Source: Gambelia wislizenii
Lineage: Eukaryota; Chordata; Lepidosauria; Squamata; Crotaphytidae
Assembly (NCBI GenBank): GCA_030847615.1
Contig: JAUMIR010000004.1
Coordinates: 223,323,501-223,387,500, forward strand
Direction of reading: 5' to 3'
DNA: 64,000 bases
The position numbers and the translations under genes were made by a program. The notes under the pieces are model-generated. The model was not told the origin of the DNA. It worked only from the letters and a program-made list of their open reading frames with translations, and ran no database searches. The number at the start of each line of letters is the position of its first letter. Position 1 is the stretch's first letter. This document shows positions 43,687 through 56,010 of the stretch, in pieces.

Positions 43687-43991
43687 ATAGCTTGATTTGA
43701 GAAATGATTCAGAAGGCAAATTGCAGGTACTAGTGGTTTTGGGCTTTGCATTCCAAGTGTTGCTCCTAGCAATTTAAGTAGGTTAGTGGTCAATAAGTGT
43801 AAATCCCAACTTCCTTGCTCTGTTTAAGCAGCCTGCTGAGGCAGATTAGAGATTCTAGTGTCAAGGTATATAAGACATACGCTAAGTATCTCAGCAACAT
43901 AAAAATAGCTGTGAGGGTGTCAATACATTTCCTGTTGTGTTTGTTAGCTGATATTGGAAATTGTATATAGAGTGTTTTACTCACTGCCTTA
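43687..43991. other. Intron 1 stretch, nothing recognised
   Basis: No feature is supported. Confidence 0.4.
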
Positions 43992-44252
43992 GAATCATAG
44001 AATCAAAGAATTGTAGAGTTGGAAGAGACCACGAGGGCCATCCAGTCCAACCCCCTGCCATGCAGGAAATCACGATCAAAGCATCCCTGACAGATAGCCA
44101 TCCAGCCTCTGTTTAAAGACCTCCAAGGAAGGAGACCCCACCACACTCCGAGGGAGTGTGTTCCACTGCCGAACAGCTCTCACTGTCAAAAAGTTCCTCC
44201 TAATGTTGAGGTGGAGCTTGCATCCATTGCTCCATGTTCAAGTCTCTGGCCT
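43992..44252 (-). mobile_element. CR1 LINE 3' fragment
   Basis: The CR1 tail and 3' coding part in minus orientation, near-identical to the copies at 35.2 and 62.9 kb but with a short internal deletion near 44213. It is truncated at about 44252. Confidence 0.9.
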
Positions 44253-44605
44253 TCATTCGAGGTGGTAGGCACCAAGACATACATAGTTCCAAATTATGTG
44301 GCAGCAGAAATGCAAAGGTACAGACTAGAAAAGTGTGTTCAATGATGTGAAAAAAATGTCTACCACCCTGATGGAGTATAAATTCAATTTGTCAATCAAA
44401 CTGGACTATAGCTCCAAGAATCTCCAACTCTGCATGGCCAGTGGACATATTGGCTGGGGATTCCAGTAGTTGTCTACAAATTAATTTTGCCAAGCTTTGG
44501 ACAGAGCAAAATGTTGCACAAGCATGATAGGATTCTACATAGTATAACAAAACCTAGAGAGCATATTCTTACCTTTCCTTCTCATAATATCCTTGATGGG
44601 TAGTG
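44253..44605. other. Intron 1 stretch, nothing recognised
   Basis: No gene. A decayed 'ctccaagaatctccaactct' patch near 44410 may be a hAT MITE remnant. Confidence 0.35.
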
Positions 44606-45311
44606 TCTCTCTGGCTTTTCTTTGCAAACGAAGATTCAGGAAGGACTCATCCCATGCTTTCTGCAACCACGCTGATGACTAAAAAGGCCAATCCGAGATA
44701 AACAAGTGCGGTTGCAAAAAGCACAGCAGAAGGTCTCCTTGGGTGATGTTTTTGGGTTGTGATTCTTTCTGCGTTGTCGTTTCTCTTCAAGACTTGTTCA
44801 GCGTGAGTTCTCAAATAAGGCTGCAGCATTGTGGATAGTGCGTCTCCATGCCTCCCGATGTGAGGCCAGAGCGGACCACTGTTGGTGATCAATTTGGCCG
44901 AGCCTGAGATGTTGTTTCAGGGAGTCTTTGTATCGCTTTTTTGGAGCGCCCCTCTTACACTGACCTGTGGCGAGTCCACCGTAGAGTACTATTTTTGGGA
45001 GGCGATGGTCCCCCATCCTAGAAACGTGCCCTGCCCTGCCCGGCGCAGCTGCGTTCTCAATATCATGGCCTCAATACTGGTGATCACTGCTTGCTCAAGG
45101 ACAGCAACATTCGTCACATAGTCAGTCCAGTGTATATTTAGGATTGTGCATAGACAGCGCTGATGGAAGCGCTCGAGGAGTCGTCGGTGGTGGCGATAGG
45201 TGACCCATGTTTCAGATCCATAAAGAAGGATAGACAGTACAATGGCTCTATACACACTGATTTTTGTGCTTTGCCTCAGGTGTTTATTGCTCCAGACTCT
45301 TTTGTGAAGTA
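44606..45311 (-). mobile_element. RTE-like LINE 3' fragment
   Basis: About 700 bp in minus orientation from the 3' hairpin to the 'AFGRLHKRVWSNKHLRQSTKI' region. The frame is broken by a short duplication ('ccctgccctgccc' near 45030). It ends within 'ctcttttgtgaag'. Confidence 0.88.
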
Positions 45312-48189
45312 GTCAAGCACATTAAACAGAGCAGACTTCCAGTGTGGTATGCAGCAAGGCAACATGACTCTCTCCCCTGCCTTTTCAGCTCAAGAATCCT
45401 GCCTTGTTCTTCCTGAGCTTCTTCCCCTGACCTCAGAGTCTGCCTGGAGGACACCCCAGGGGTGGGAGCCTTGCAAAATAGGCATACTTGTTACCTGGGG
45501 GGAAGGAGTATCCCATCTATCTTTCACAGGAACAACCTTTGGAGAGCAAACAATGTGTCCTTCTGGGAGCTTGTGAAAGCCACGCACCCTGGCTGGAAAG
45601 AAGGTCAGCATTCTTCAAGGCTTCTGGTTCACGCTGTTTCAGCTTCTGTGCTCTGGGCCATTCCATGCTCTTCAAAAGTAGCAATATTACCCACAGGCAG
45701 AAATAACCTGCACTACCATGAACTTTCCAAATACTTACATATAATAGACATTTGTCAGAGCATTATATGTTACCAAAGGAAGGAAGAATCTTTGTGATAA
45801 CTGGGTTTTTTTTTTTAATGTTTGCTTTGTTTTCTTAGAGTTCCTCAGGCTGAACTACCTGTATATGAACTATTTTTTAAAAAAAAATTAGCTGTGGCAA
45901 GATTTCCAGAGGAACCTGTATAAGGACTGTACCTCCCTAAGGGTTTTAAGAAATGTCTGCCAAGAATCTAACCCCCGCCCTCACTGCATGCTTATGTTTT
46001 CCAATGCCTTTTCAGATTGCCAGAGTGGATATTTTTCTTCCAAAGGGTGGAAAGTGTTAATTTAATCAACAAGAGGCTTACTGATAAAAGTGGTGGAGGT
46101 GGTGGGTTTTTGTTTGTTTCTCTTCTTGCTTAAACTGAGTTTCAAGCAACATGTAGGTCTGGTTCTCTTGGCCGGCAGATCTTGGATATTGTTTCACCCT
46201 TCATTTTGGTCAGATGGTAATCATTAGGTAACAATAGGATGCTCATTCCTCATGCCTGCACACACATGAAACATATGCACTATTTCTTCCTATTCTGATC
46301 TACCACTCTGCAGGCATGAAGAATGCCTTAATTCATACCTTCCATTAGTCATGATTTAAGAAGCACACTTAATGACAACAGTATAGTAATTAAAGCTGAT
46401 GCTTTGGTCAGCACAACAGGCCATTAAGCTCATTGAGGAGTAGTGAGAAGTAGTGAAGTAACTTTGCCTAGGATCTTCCTGCCCCTGGCCGTCCTGAAGC
46501 TGACATGGCATGTAACTTTGTTTTGATACCTAACAAATAGATGGACTCATTGGCTCTCCCACCACTTGAGGGTGGAGAAGTGAAGTTGCCACTGCAACTC
46601 ATATTATTTTTGCCACCTGCTCCCTCCAATCTGCTCACACCTTTCCCTGTGCCTCACCTCCCTTCACACCCCATGTTTTGGTTCAGGGTGGCAGCAATAG
46701 TGTTGTCACCATCTAGCTACCCACCTACCTGCCTGTCCAACCTATGTGCAAAACAGAACTGGCTGCACAAAGGATGGTGGTGAGGCAACAGCAGTGAGGG
46801 CCCTCCCATGGAGGGGAGCAGATCAATTCACCACTCCTGGTTCTCTGCTGCCCAAGGCAGCTGCCTCATTCTGCCTAATGGATGCGCTGGCTCAGAACAG
46901 ACTAGAAATTTCTGAGGATTGTTCATTGCTTTTGCTGAAAAAAATGACCCCACCATATGAGTTTTCCAACTTCAAGTGAGCTATTCCTCTTTCATTTATT
47001 GCAAATATCAATGCTACAAATCCAGAATATGAAGACTTAAGGTTTATTTTAAGTATTTTGCTGGAAAACAATTTTCCTCAAGTACAGTAAGATTTGCTGA
47101 ATTTTTAAAACATTTGGGTTATTAAGGAGACATGGAAATCTGACTAGAAATAAAACCCAAGAGCAGTTCAGTATACGGTATATTTTCCTGGTACTCCAGC
47201 CATTCTTTGCTATTGTTCTGTGTCCTTACAGTTTGCCAGTGTTAGCAAAAATTGCTGTTATCAGCTGACATTCAGTTTCAGGATACACAGCACATCCGCT
47301 TCCAGCAAAGGAAGGAAATGGTATGAAGGACATAAAAGAAACCTATCTTTATTGAATATACTGTAGTTTGCTATTTTAACCTTTTTCATAGAAGGTGATA
47401 CTAATGCTAGGCTTACAGTTTGAAACAATCTGATATATTTCATTCACCAGAACTATTTCATTCATACCTATTTTTTTAAGGGTCTAATGCCTCCTTAACA
47501 ACTAACATTAGTAAACCATAAGCTTTCATGGATGAGAGTCTACTTAATCAGATGTTTCTTTTTTCAATGTTCCTTTGAAATTATTTTTTTTTCCAGAACA
47601 GCTACCAGAGGATCAGTGATACTGTTACCAGAGAGTAGAAATGTTCTGCCAGTAGTTTTGAGTTTGTCAAATTTTGTCTAATGTCAGCTTTATGTTGATC
47701 TAGAGTGCAGGGGGCATTGCTGACAGAGAATGTTGCATATTACATTTAAGCTGAGCAAGTAAATCTACTTCTGATGTTCCGCTGGGTGGCATTATTAGGA
47801 CCTGTAATGTTGCTGCCAGAAGAGATGTGAGGAGTTGGTATCTGGCTTTGTAGCATGGCCTTGACCCTGTATTCCCATCCATGTTATGAATCCTGTTGAG
47901 GCAGAATAGTTGTCCAGGGTTGGGGGAGAGTTTCTAAACAAGTAGAAGCCCTCCACACAGAGTGTTTGAGAAGACAGTATTATTCTACGGAATGGGTTGT
48001 AGCTCATTGATTATCATTTGCGTGGTCTTAGCTGGAAGCTATAGGTGACAACTAGTAATGTTCTCTCATTTTCTTTTTCTGCTCTGTTCCAGGATACCGG
48101 TTGTTTCAGGATAACCTGTCTTACCATATCACTTTGTTTTCTCAGCTCTTTAGTTCAATGTTCAACTGAATTGGTCTTGTTCAATTGCT
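45312..48189. other. Intron 1 stretch, nothing recognised
   Basis: About 2.9 kb without a clear transposon. T runs lie at 45806-45817 and 47585-47592. Small frames (for example 46541-46783) lack motifs or splice sites. Conserved non-coding elements cannot be judged without an alignment. Confidence 0.35.
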
Positions 48190-48262
48190 TTCTCCCATAC
48201 TAGCTGCTTTGAGTCCCATGCTGGGAGAAAGGTGGGATATACATTAAATAACTAAATAATCA
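48190..48262 (+). mobile_element. L2-like 3' terminus
   Basis: 'tttgagtcccatgctgggag' and 'aaaggtgggatatac', followed by AAAT-rich sequence, is the typical L2 3' end. Confidence 0.6.
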
Positions 48263-49464
48263 CTGAAACTATTGTCCAAGATTTTCTCAGATCGGAGTGT
48301 AATGCAGTGGGTGACATGAGTTTGTTTTGGGTGTAACAACCACCATTATTTCCGAATCAAAATACTGTGGCCCCCAAAATGTTCCTTTTCCCTGCAGTAA
48401 GAATGGAGTTTGCCACATTATTCATTGTGAGGGTGAGGATACACACTACCCCCAAGAACTGTTCTTTTTCTGTAGTCTTTCTTAACCATTCTCACATTTA
48501 ATTTACTTTAAATCATTTTAAAGTCCAATCTGTATGGGATAAGCAGCTTGCCAACAGCACTTAGAGGAGCCTCCCAGAAGCAACTAATAGTATGATTTCT
48601 AGTCCTCAGTAGAGCTATAGCTCTAGAGCACATCCTAGAGCTATGGTTGTAGAGAATGTTAAAGCTATATTTTCAGAGCATTCTAATGCTGTAGCAGTAG
48701 AGAACGCTTAGAAAATTGCACCATTAGTGCTTCTGGGAAACTTCCTAGAGAGCTCTCAAGGAGCTTTGTGTGGCCTGTGTAGCTTAGATTGGGTTGTAAA
48801 ACAAGGCTGAGTAAGAATCACTGCAGAAAAAGAGGTTGGTTTTCAACAGCAAGAGGGCAGCTACAACCCCTTTGGGTTCCAGTTGGGATGGCATGCCAGC
48901 CTTCCTTAAAAAGTAAGAAACCGGTAACATTAATAGCAAGTTAATGTATATAACATGTTGCTTTAACACTCATGATGACAATGACCTGTCCACCGCCATA
49001 TATGACAAGTACTGTAAAAAGCATGCACGGAATACATCCAAGCCCCGGTTCTTCTCAGGAGGCACCACCTTCTGAGGTAAGGTACCAGGGGATCAAAGAG
49101 AGTACCTTGGCAGTGATGGGACCTTATCTTTGGAGTACTCTTCCAATGGCATCCTGACACCAATGTTGGTGTCATCTCAGCACCAGGCAATGGCTTTTTA
49201 AAACATGTCCTAGGCTTTTAAAATCTTTGTGGCAAATTACATAGTTTTCCAAAATGTTTTGTCTTCTGTTTTATTGTCTTCTGTGTAGCTTCTATACACA
49301 CAGTATGGTAGGATGTGGTGAGGTATATCTTTTATTGTGAAATGCCCAGGAAGCACTGACTGCTCAGTGAATGTTATGAAGATAACAAGCAAACAAACAC
49401 TTCCTTCCTGGCTAGGCCACCTCAGTGCTGGGCACAGCAATGCTCTTTTTGACACCCTGCAATG
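48263..49464. other. Intron 1 stretch, mostly unrecognised
   Basis: Short frames at 49030-49160 ('TLAVMGPYLWSTLPMA') resemble the L2 ORF2 C-terminus ('...VAAPRLWNSLP') weakly. Nothing else is supported. Confidence 0.3.
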
Positions 49465-49469
49465 GACTA

Positions 49470-49614
49470 TACCACAGATGGAGAACTTATGGCCCTCCCT
49501 GCAAAAGCTGTTGGACTGCAAGCCCCAGGGTGCTTCAACATTGGCTATGTTGGGTAGAGCTAATGGGAATTGCAGTCCAACAGTATCTGGAGGGTCACAT
49601 GCTTTCCACCCTTG
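49470..49614. mobile_element. Degraded hAT-type fold-back MITE
   Basis: 'agatggagaacttatggccc' on the left and 'ggagggtcacatgctttcca' on the right are the decayed ends. 'ctgttggactgcaagcccc' and 'gaattgcagtccaacag' are the inner arms of the same fold-back family as at 15.86 kb and 61.8 kb. Confidence 0.65.
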
Positions 49615-50163
49615 ATTGTTCTATTCACAGCAGCAAGCCAAGGAACTCCCATGCCTTTCTTGGAAGTACAAGAGTTGAAAGCACCCAGGAAATCCTGAGA
49701 AACCTGGTAACTGTGACACAAACTGGGTCCTTTTCTAGCATCTGAACTCTGTGTCTGAAACATGAACTGGGATCTTTTTGGCTGTACTTGTGGGTATGTG
49801 GGGTGTTACCAGGGACAGAACATTTCCCTCTTATTAATGGTAAAATGGGCCCCCTGCTCAGCAGTGTTTTCTTCCTCGGACTGTACAGTGCCAAAGTAAG
49901 CATAAGAAGCACTGGATGTAACCTTTGCCTTGAGTATTATACGTCTCCACAGTATGTCTATTTCCCTGCATGGACGTTTAACCACAAGGATCAGTAATGC
50001 TCAGTTGTGAGACAGGCATTGTTTGTGCAGTTGGTTGTACGGGAAATAACTATTTGAAACAGTTTTCTTTCTGTGTGGAACTGGTTAGATAGAAAGTTAG
50101 CCAGAAATGTCTCAAATAAATAAACAAGTCTCATCTGTCTCTTTTATCCTTTTCAAATCCCAG
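49615..50163. other. Intron 1 end up to the GCNT2 exon 2 acceptor
   Basis: Unique sequence. The pyrimidine-rich 'ctgtctcttttatccttttc' lies just before the acceptor AG at 50162-50163. Confidence 0.5.
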
Positions 50164-50256
50164 GTGTTCCTGGTTCCATGCCAAATGCTACCTGGGAAGG
50201 TGGTCTAAGAGCTATCAAGTGGAGTGAGCAAGAAGCAACTCACGGAGGATGTCATG
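50164..50256 (+). CDS. GCNT2: GCNT2 exon 2
   Basis: 93 bp, the same length as the mammalian exon 2. It starts after ...cccag in phase 1 and completes the split Gly codon, giving [19 protein letters not shown], then [11 protein letters not shown] and the first base of a Gly codon. The donor gtaaat follows at 50257. It belongs to the catalytic domain: the PNAT sequon and the Cys of GGCH match the family. Base composition is ordinary, in contrast with exon 1. In mammals all alternative first exons join to this shared exon. Confidence 0.95.
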
Positions 50257-51387
50257 GTAAATAGCACATAGTTATGACATATTGTTTTCAAGCACTGAAA
50301 GTTTATCCCTTCCAGGTGAATGTCTTGTATTCTCTGATGTTGCCCTGTGTGGGCCCTATTTTTCTTTAATTTTTATGGAGGTTACAAAAGGTTCTGAAAT
50401 CTATGTTCATTTAAGAATCTGTAGTATGAAACACTAGTATTGATTTTGTCCCACCTTTGTTTCTGGGAGTCCACACTACAGAAGGGGATCAGCCAGGGCA
50501 TAAATCAACATTGTTTGGATGACTAAATTTCCAGTTTGAAATGTGAGCAAAAGCTGAGCAGTCCTTCTTTTGCATGATCACTGAGGCTGCAGATTTGCAG
50601 ATTGCACAAAACTTGTATTTCTAGCTAGTTTGTGTGCTTCTAACTTGACCTAAAGCTTACACGGAAAATCCCTGTGTGAACAGGTACAAAGATTTCCTGC
50701 CTACCTTCCAGTGTACTTAATAGTTTGCAGTTCCAGCAATACATTAACCAATGATCTCCTGTTAATTTTCATGGAACTGTTCTATTGCTGGAGCATGCAG
50801 TTTCTATGGGGAAGCCACATTGGTCCCTGCTTAACCCATCAGGGGGGCATACTTCCCATTGCTGTTGAATTTTGACAGCATAGTGGAAGAGGAACCACAG
50901 TTTGCTTTAAAACAAGGTGTGTGGGAAGTATATGTCTCCTTTCCAAGTTGAGTATTGCCTCTGGGAGGCTTTCTTTTTCCCCACAGGACCATCCTCATTT
51001 CTTATCATTTTGCTTATTTCTCTCTAGTTGCATATGCTGGGATCATGCATTAATGTGCCACACATCTCCTTGATTTCTAAAGGAAACCAAATGGGGATGA
51101 TGGCTTTAACACACCACATAGCTCCCTTTACTGCAACAAAACTCCAATTATTAAATGGAAAATGGGATCATTTCGATTGGTGTTGGGCTGAGATTAGTAT
51201 GACATTTCCACTAACATTTTATAGCAGTATTCTTGCCAAATTCTTGGAAATTATATAATCATTATTATATGTATTATATACAAACACTTGTCTACCGGTG
51301 GCTATTATGCCACCACCAGCATAGCTCAAAACATCATTAGGGTATGCAAGCCTCCTCCCATGACAAGGGGGCGTCAATGGAGAGGCC
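50257..51387 (+). other. GCNT2 intron 2, first part, nothing recognised
   Basis: No gene or clear repeat before the LINE at 51.39 kb. Intron 2 as a whole spans 50257-55006. Confidence 0.5.
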
Positions 51388-52225
51388 AAGATTGACAAAG
51401 AGATCGATCACAGATTAGCAAAGGCACATAGCGCATTTGGAAGACTTTACAAAAGAGTCTGGAGTAATAAACACCTGAGGCAAAAGACAAAAATCAGTGT
51501 GTATAGAGCCACTGTACTGTCCATTCTCCTTTATCATCCAGAGATGAAGGACCCGTATCACCCCGTTCCCTCAAGAATGCACCTTCACGGTAAGTAACCA
51601 ATGTGGCATTCTCCTTTATGGGTCTGAAACATGGGTCACCTGTCGCCACCACTTACGACTCCTCAAACGCTTCCATCAGAGCTGTTTACGCACAATCCTA
51701 AATATACACTGGACTGACTATGTGACGAATGTTGCTGTCCTTGAGCAAGCAGGGATCACTAGCACTGAGGCCATGATATTGAGAACACAGCTGCGCTGGG
51801 CAGGGCACGTTTCTAGGATGGAGGACCATCGCCTCCCAAAAATAGTACTCTACGGTGAACTCGCCACGGGTCAGTGTAAGAGGGGCGCTCCAAAAAAGCG
51901 ATACAAGGACTCCCTGAAACAACACCTCAGGCTCGGCCAAATTGATCACCAACACTGGTCCGCCCTAGCCTCACATCGGGAGGCATGGAGACACGCTATC
52001 CACAATGCTGCAGCCTTATTTGAGAACTCAGCCGAACAAGTCTTGAAGAGAAACGACAATGCAGAAAAAAATCACAACCCAGAAACATCACCCAAGGAAA
52101 CCTGCTGTGCTTTCTGCAACCGGACTTGTCTATCTCGGATTGGCCTTTGTAGTCATCAGCGCGCTTGCAGAAAGCGCGGGATGAGTCCTTCCTGAATCTT
52201 CGTTTGCGAAGAGAAGCCAGAGAGA
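51388..52225 (+). mobile_element. RTE-like LINE 3' part, interrupted
   Basis: A plus-strand copy starting in 'KIDKEIDHRLAKAHSAFGRLYKRVWSN...' and ending with the C-terminal finger ('CAFCNRTCLSRIGLCSHQRAC'), the 3' hairpin and an AG tail (52208-52235). A DIRS end piece is inserted at 51535-51619. From 51722 onward 158 codons stay open. Confidence 0.9.
51522..51619 (+). mobile_element. 76-bp DIRS right-end fragment inside a LINE
   Basis: 51535-51610 matches the last 76 bp of the DIRS element (33119-33194) with a few differences in its first 25 bases. The host 13-mer 'cattctcctttat' appears on both sides (51522-51534 and 51607-51619), its second copy overlapping the element's final CATT. Other copies of the LINE show the uninterrupted order. 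The right junction is what recombinase insertion at ATT would give; the left one is not. Confidence 0.85.
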
Positions 52226-53094
52226 GAGAGAGAGAGGTACAAACACACACTCACATACATGGAGATATGCCTATATTTCAGTATCATTGTCATCACTTGA
52301 ATTTGCATGCTACATTTCCATGCAATAGCTCCCAACACAAGAACAGCAAGAAAAAAAGCAAGAATAAGTTCAGTCCACCACTGCAACAGTCCATCACTGC
52401 AATAATAACCCAAACAATTAATTCCACTGATGCTAACATTATAATGTTTCAAAAATCCATTTTAAAAAAGGTGATGACAATGATTAAAACACAAGACCAT
52501 TTCATATGATTTCCCATTAAGCCATGGCTAAAGATATTAAGCTTTTCCAAAGCAGCCAAGCATTAACAGAAACAAACAGCAGCAGCTGTTTCCCCGCAAG
52601 TGCCATGGGTCAGGAACAGGAACCAGATTTCTTATAGGCTGAACTCTCCCACACTCCATCCTCATTCTGAGGCAGTTCTTAAGGCACAACAGAGGCAACA
52701 GGGAAGGGGGGGGTGCTAGTTTTCTTCACCTGTGCCCTGGGTGTTCTCACTGCTGTTCTAGAAGGATTGTGGTTGTAGCACTTAGAGATTGAATATAACT
52801 AGTTACAAACAATGAATTACTTGATGTTATTTCTTTTCCTCAACAACTAAGGCACAACTTATTATGACTTTAACTTCATTTCAGTTTTCTGTAAAATTTA
52901 AAATTACTTTTATAATTATGGAGTGTTGACTTGCCTCATGCTACGGAGGTCCCAGGGGGTTTAAATGTTATAACCTGCATCTTGGGGGTTTAAATGTTAT
53001 AACCTGCATCTTGAATACTGACTGTTGGTAGCAAATGCAGTCCCTTAAAAAACAATATTACATGGTTTTTATAAGCTATTCTGATCAGTAATCT
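52226..53094 (+). other. GCNT2 intron 2 stretch, nothing firm
   Basis: A G run lies at 52708-52715. A 29-bp unit ('gggggtttaaatgttataac' ...) is tandemly repeated at 52955-53012. No gene is seen. Confidence 0.4.
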
Positions 53095-53400
53095 ATCTGC
53101 TATGTTTTGCCCTATCTGAAGTTTCCAAGTTGTCTTCAATGGCAGCCTCCCATAGAGTACATTACGGTCATCTAATCAGGAGGTTACCAATACATGATCA
53201 ACTATGACCAGATTATCATTGTCCATAAAAGGCTGTGGGTGGCAGACCAGTCAAAGCTGGCCTCAAAGGTTCTAAGCCACAGAGTCCACTTGGGCCGCCA
53301 GTGACAGAACTGAATCGAGGAATACTCCCAAGCTAGGCACCTGCTCCATCAAGGGGAGTGCAGCCTCTGCAGAGCAGGTTGCTTACCCAGTTCCCAGATC
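53095..53400 (-). mobile_element. L2 LINE ORF2 C-terminal fragment
   Basis: On the minus strand it reads roughly 'LGVFLDSVLSLAAQVDSVA', 'FMDNDNLVIVDHVLVTS.LDDRNVLY', 'LPLKTTWKLQ', the L2 block also seen at 4250-4440. It contains several stops. Sequence to about 53680 probably belongs to the same insertion. Confidence 0.7.
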
Positions 53401-53763
53401 TAGGAATCACAGTCCACAGTGGCTGTGTCTTAAATTCAGTTTATTGACTCTCATCCAGCTTATTACAGCATGCAAACACTGGTTCAGCAGTTGTACAGCT
53501 CCAAATGACTTTGATGACAAGGAGAAGCAGATCCTCAAAACTCCTAATGAGCTAATTTGCTGCCTTCATATGGATACTGAAGAGCGTGGGGGATAGCATG
53601 GAACCCTGTGGCACCCCACAACTTAATAGCCATGAGGATGAGCAAAGAAACCTCCAGTGCCCCTTTCTGGAACTAGATGAGACTAGCAATTGGATTTAGT
53701 TCAGTAACTATAACTTTGATGTAAATGCTATTTACATTATTCTTGTGATTTGATGTAAGTGGG

Positions 53764-54011
53764 CCTGTTTACACTGCAGAAATACCACTTTATCCACCAT
53801 AGGGAGGGGAGGAGTTTGACACCACTTTATCCACCATAGTTCTAGCCTATGGAATCCTGGTATTTGTTTGTAGGTTTGTGAGATACTTAGCCAATTCTAT
53901 CAGAGAACTCTGGTGCCTCACCATACTATAAATACAAGGATTCCATAGAATAGAACTGTGGTGGATAAAGCGGTGTCAAACTGCTGTATTTCTGCAGTGT
54001 AGACAGGACCT
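53764..54011. mobile_element. hAT-like MITE with long inverted ends
   Basis: Left 'cctgtttacactgcagaaat' and right (minus strand) 'cctgtctacactgcagaaat', with inner arms 'gacaccactttatccaccat' / 'gacaccgctttatccaccac'. The left arm contains a short duplication ('ccactttatccaccatag' twice). Non-coding. Confidence 0.8.
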
Positions 54012-54224
54012 TTACAACTCAGTTTTTACTACTGAAAACTAAGTTCCCAAGTCCTGATAGAGATATATGCACCTAGTCCAGGTGTTCTCTGTTTCCCTGG
54101 GGCATCGGTCCCCCTGCAGCTGGTGATCTCTTCCATTCTTTTGTGCTGGGGTGGTTCTTGGGGCTTCAACAAATACAAGGATGCAGGTGATGTTCAGTCT
54201 CTTCCTTTGGTTCTCCTGTTTTCA

Positions 54225-54640
54225 TTACTTAATTTGTTTAGACATTTATATCCCACCCTATATCTCAGGGCAGCATACAATAAAATCAACTAGAATAATT
54301 TTAAAACAATGACAATTATTTCAACAGACTAAAATCATTTATCACTTAAAACAAGACAATTTAAAACCAATTAAAAGAATTAAAAACAATGCATAGCATA
54401 GCACATATGCACATTGGATAAAATCAGTTAGGCACCAAAGGCCATGTTTTGACTTGGTGCTAGAAGAATATTAGTATTGGAGTAAATCAGGCCACTGAGG
54501 AGAGGGTGTTGCATAAACAGGGTGCCACAGCAGAGAAGACCCTTTTCCATGTCCTCCCACAGTGTGTTTCCCCCATTGGTGGGACACCGAGGAGGACCCC
54601 TCCAACAGACTTCAGCTTTGGAGCAGATGCATATAGGGAG
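54225..54640 (-). mobile_element. L2-associated interspersed repeat
   Basis: 'catttatatcccaccctata' near 54243 is the reverse of an L2-type 3' end, followed by A-rich sequence. From 54440 'ccatgttttgacttggtgct' ... 'gcagagaagacccttttcca' is a repeat I associate with squamate LINE flanks. The family is not firmly assigned. Confidence 0.45.
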
Positions 54641-54933
54641 AAGCACATTTATGGTTTTACATGCTACAAGGGAAATAGGCTGGAATGAAAGCTGAGTGTA
54701 TTTCATTCTGGGTTTTTTGTGATGAATCTGTGTCAGATGAATGTCTCTTTACAACACTTGTTATCTATAAAATGTAGTGAATGCTAAATGTTTGGGGAAA
54801 GGATGCCACTCTCTGACTCTTCACTTAGGAATAAGTCTCAATGAAATCAGAGAGACTTCCTTATGACAGGATTGGAGCTGCAAAGTATTTGGCACAGGTA
54901 AACATCAAGCTCTTTTTGTTTGGTCCACAAAAT

Positions 54934-54934
54934 G

Positions 54935-54965
<31 letters not shown>

Positions 54966-54966
54966 C
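54934..54966. repeat. (TG)n/(CG)n microsatellite near GCNT2 exon 3
   Basis: A run of TG units ending in GCGCGC, about 40 bp before the exon 3 acceptor. Confidence 0.9.
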
Positions 54967-55006
54967 ACCCTTTAATAATGATATTAATATTCTATTTCCT
55001 TGGCAG

Positions 55007-55197
55007 GTCATTATGTCAGGAGTATTTGTATCTTTGGAACTGGTGACCTGAAATGGCTGCTGAACAGCAAAAATCTTTTTGCTAACAAATTTGAACTTGC
55101 AACATATCCACCTACTGTGGAATGCCTGGAACTGAACCTTCGGGAGAGAGCCTTGAACCAGAGTGAGGTACCAGTGGAACCAAGCTGGTACCTTTAA
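55007..55197 (+). CDS. GCNT2: GCNT2 exon 3 (terminal coding exon)
   Basis: It follows the acceptor ...ttggcag and completes the split Gly codon, giving [21 protein letters not shown], then [21 protein letters not shown] and [20 protein letters not shown] before TAA at 55195-55197. This is the conserved GCNT2 C-terminus, with the WLLNS, LFANKFE and VECLELxxRER blocks and an NQS sequon. Joined with exons 1 and 2 the protein has 427 residues, against about 400-402 in mammals; the excess is in the proline-rich stem. The reading frame is intact throughout. Confidence 0.95.
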
Positions 55198-56010
55198 TAA
55201 AAGTGGCAGGAGAGAATAATACTGAGCCAATGTTCTAGAAGAACCATTTTGCCTTGGTATCATGCACCTTTTGGATGTCCTATACGGGTAGTTTTGCTAA
55301 TGCCTTGAAAAAAGCTGCCTTGCAGCTGAAACAAGAAAGTCAGGACAATCTGTGTATTGGTTGGGGTTTGGATAATATTCTTGAAGACTGCCTCCCATTT
55401 TGGAACAGGATGATCAGGCATTCTTTGTTAACACTTTGGGAATCAGCTCTGATCAACGGAGTGAAAGACAATGGATTTGGATTTCCAGCTGAATGGAGTT
55501 AGACCTTGAATTTTGTTACCATCAGGTCATTCCATGTGATAATTCAGATGAATAGATTCAGATTGACTACACCTTGTTGAAAGACCTCTCAGTGGGCCTT
55601 CATCTTTTTGAAATCAAGAGACAGTTTGGACAGTTCTTATCTGTTTCTATCAGAAGTCAAAGCATTGTACTTGATCCAGAGCCAGCCAAGGCCCATATTT
55701 CAGGAACACGACTACCAAGGTTCATCTGTTATCTACAGTGAAAGGAGGAAGTGTAGCATGTGCTGACAGAGATCTGTCTCCCTTCTTTAACAATGAAACT
55801 CTCATGGGCATGTTTAAGAGAGCAAAGTGGAAATGGTAAGAGGGAAGGGGGACAAGATGCTCTGTTGAACCTGTTGTATTTGGCTTAGATGCTAATGATC
55901 CTGAAAATGATGAAGGGAAGAATAGAGGAAGCACAGGAGCTAGTAAGGCATGAATCCCCAGACTGTTAGAGTCAAGAGACTCTACTATTTTTTAAAAAAA
56001 TAAATTAAAC

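Larger units (their letters stand above)
15481..50163 (+). other. GCNT2: GCNT2 intron 1 (34.7 kb)
   Basis: The donor is gtaagg at 15481 and the acceptor ends ...aaatcccag at 50163. The intron is filled with transposons, among them CR1, RTE-like LINEs, SINEs, MITEs and a 6.3-kb DIRS element in sense orientation. No additional GCNT2-like exon was seen in it on either strand. Confidence 0.85.
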
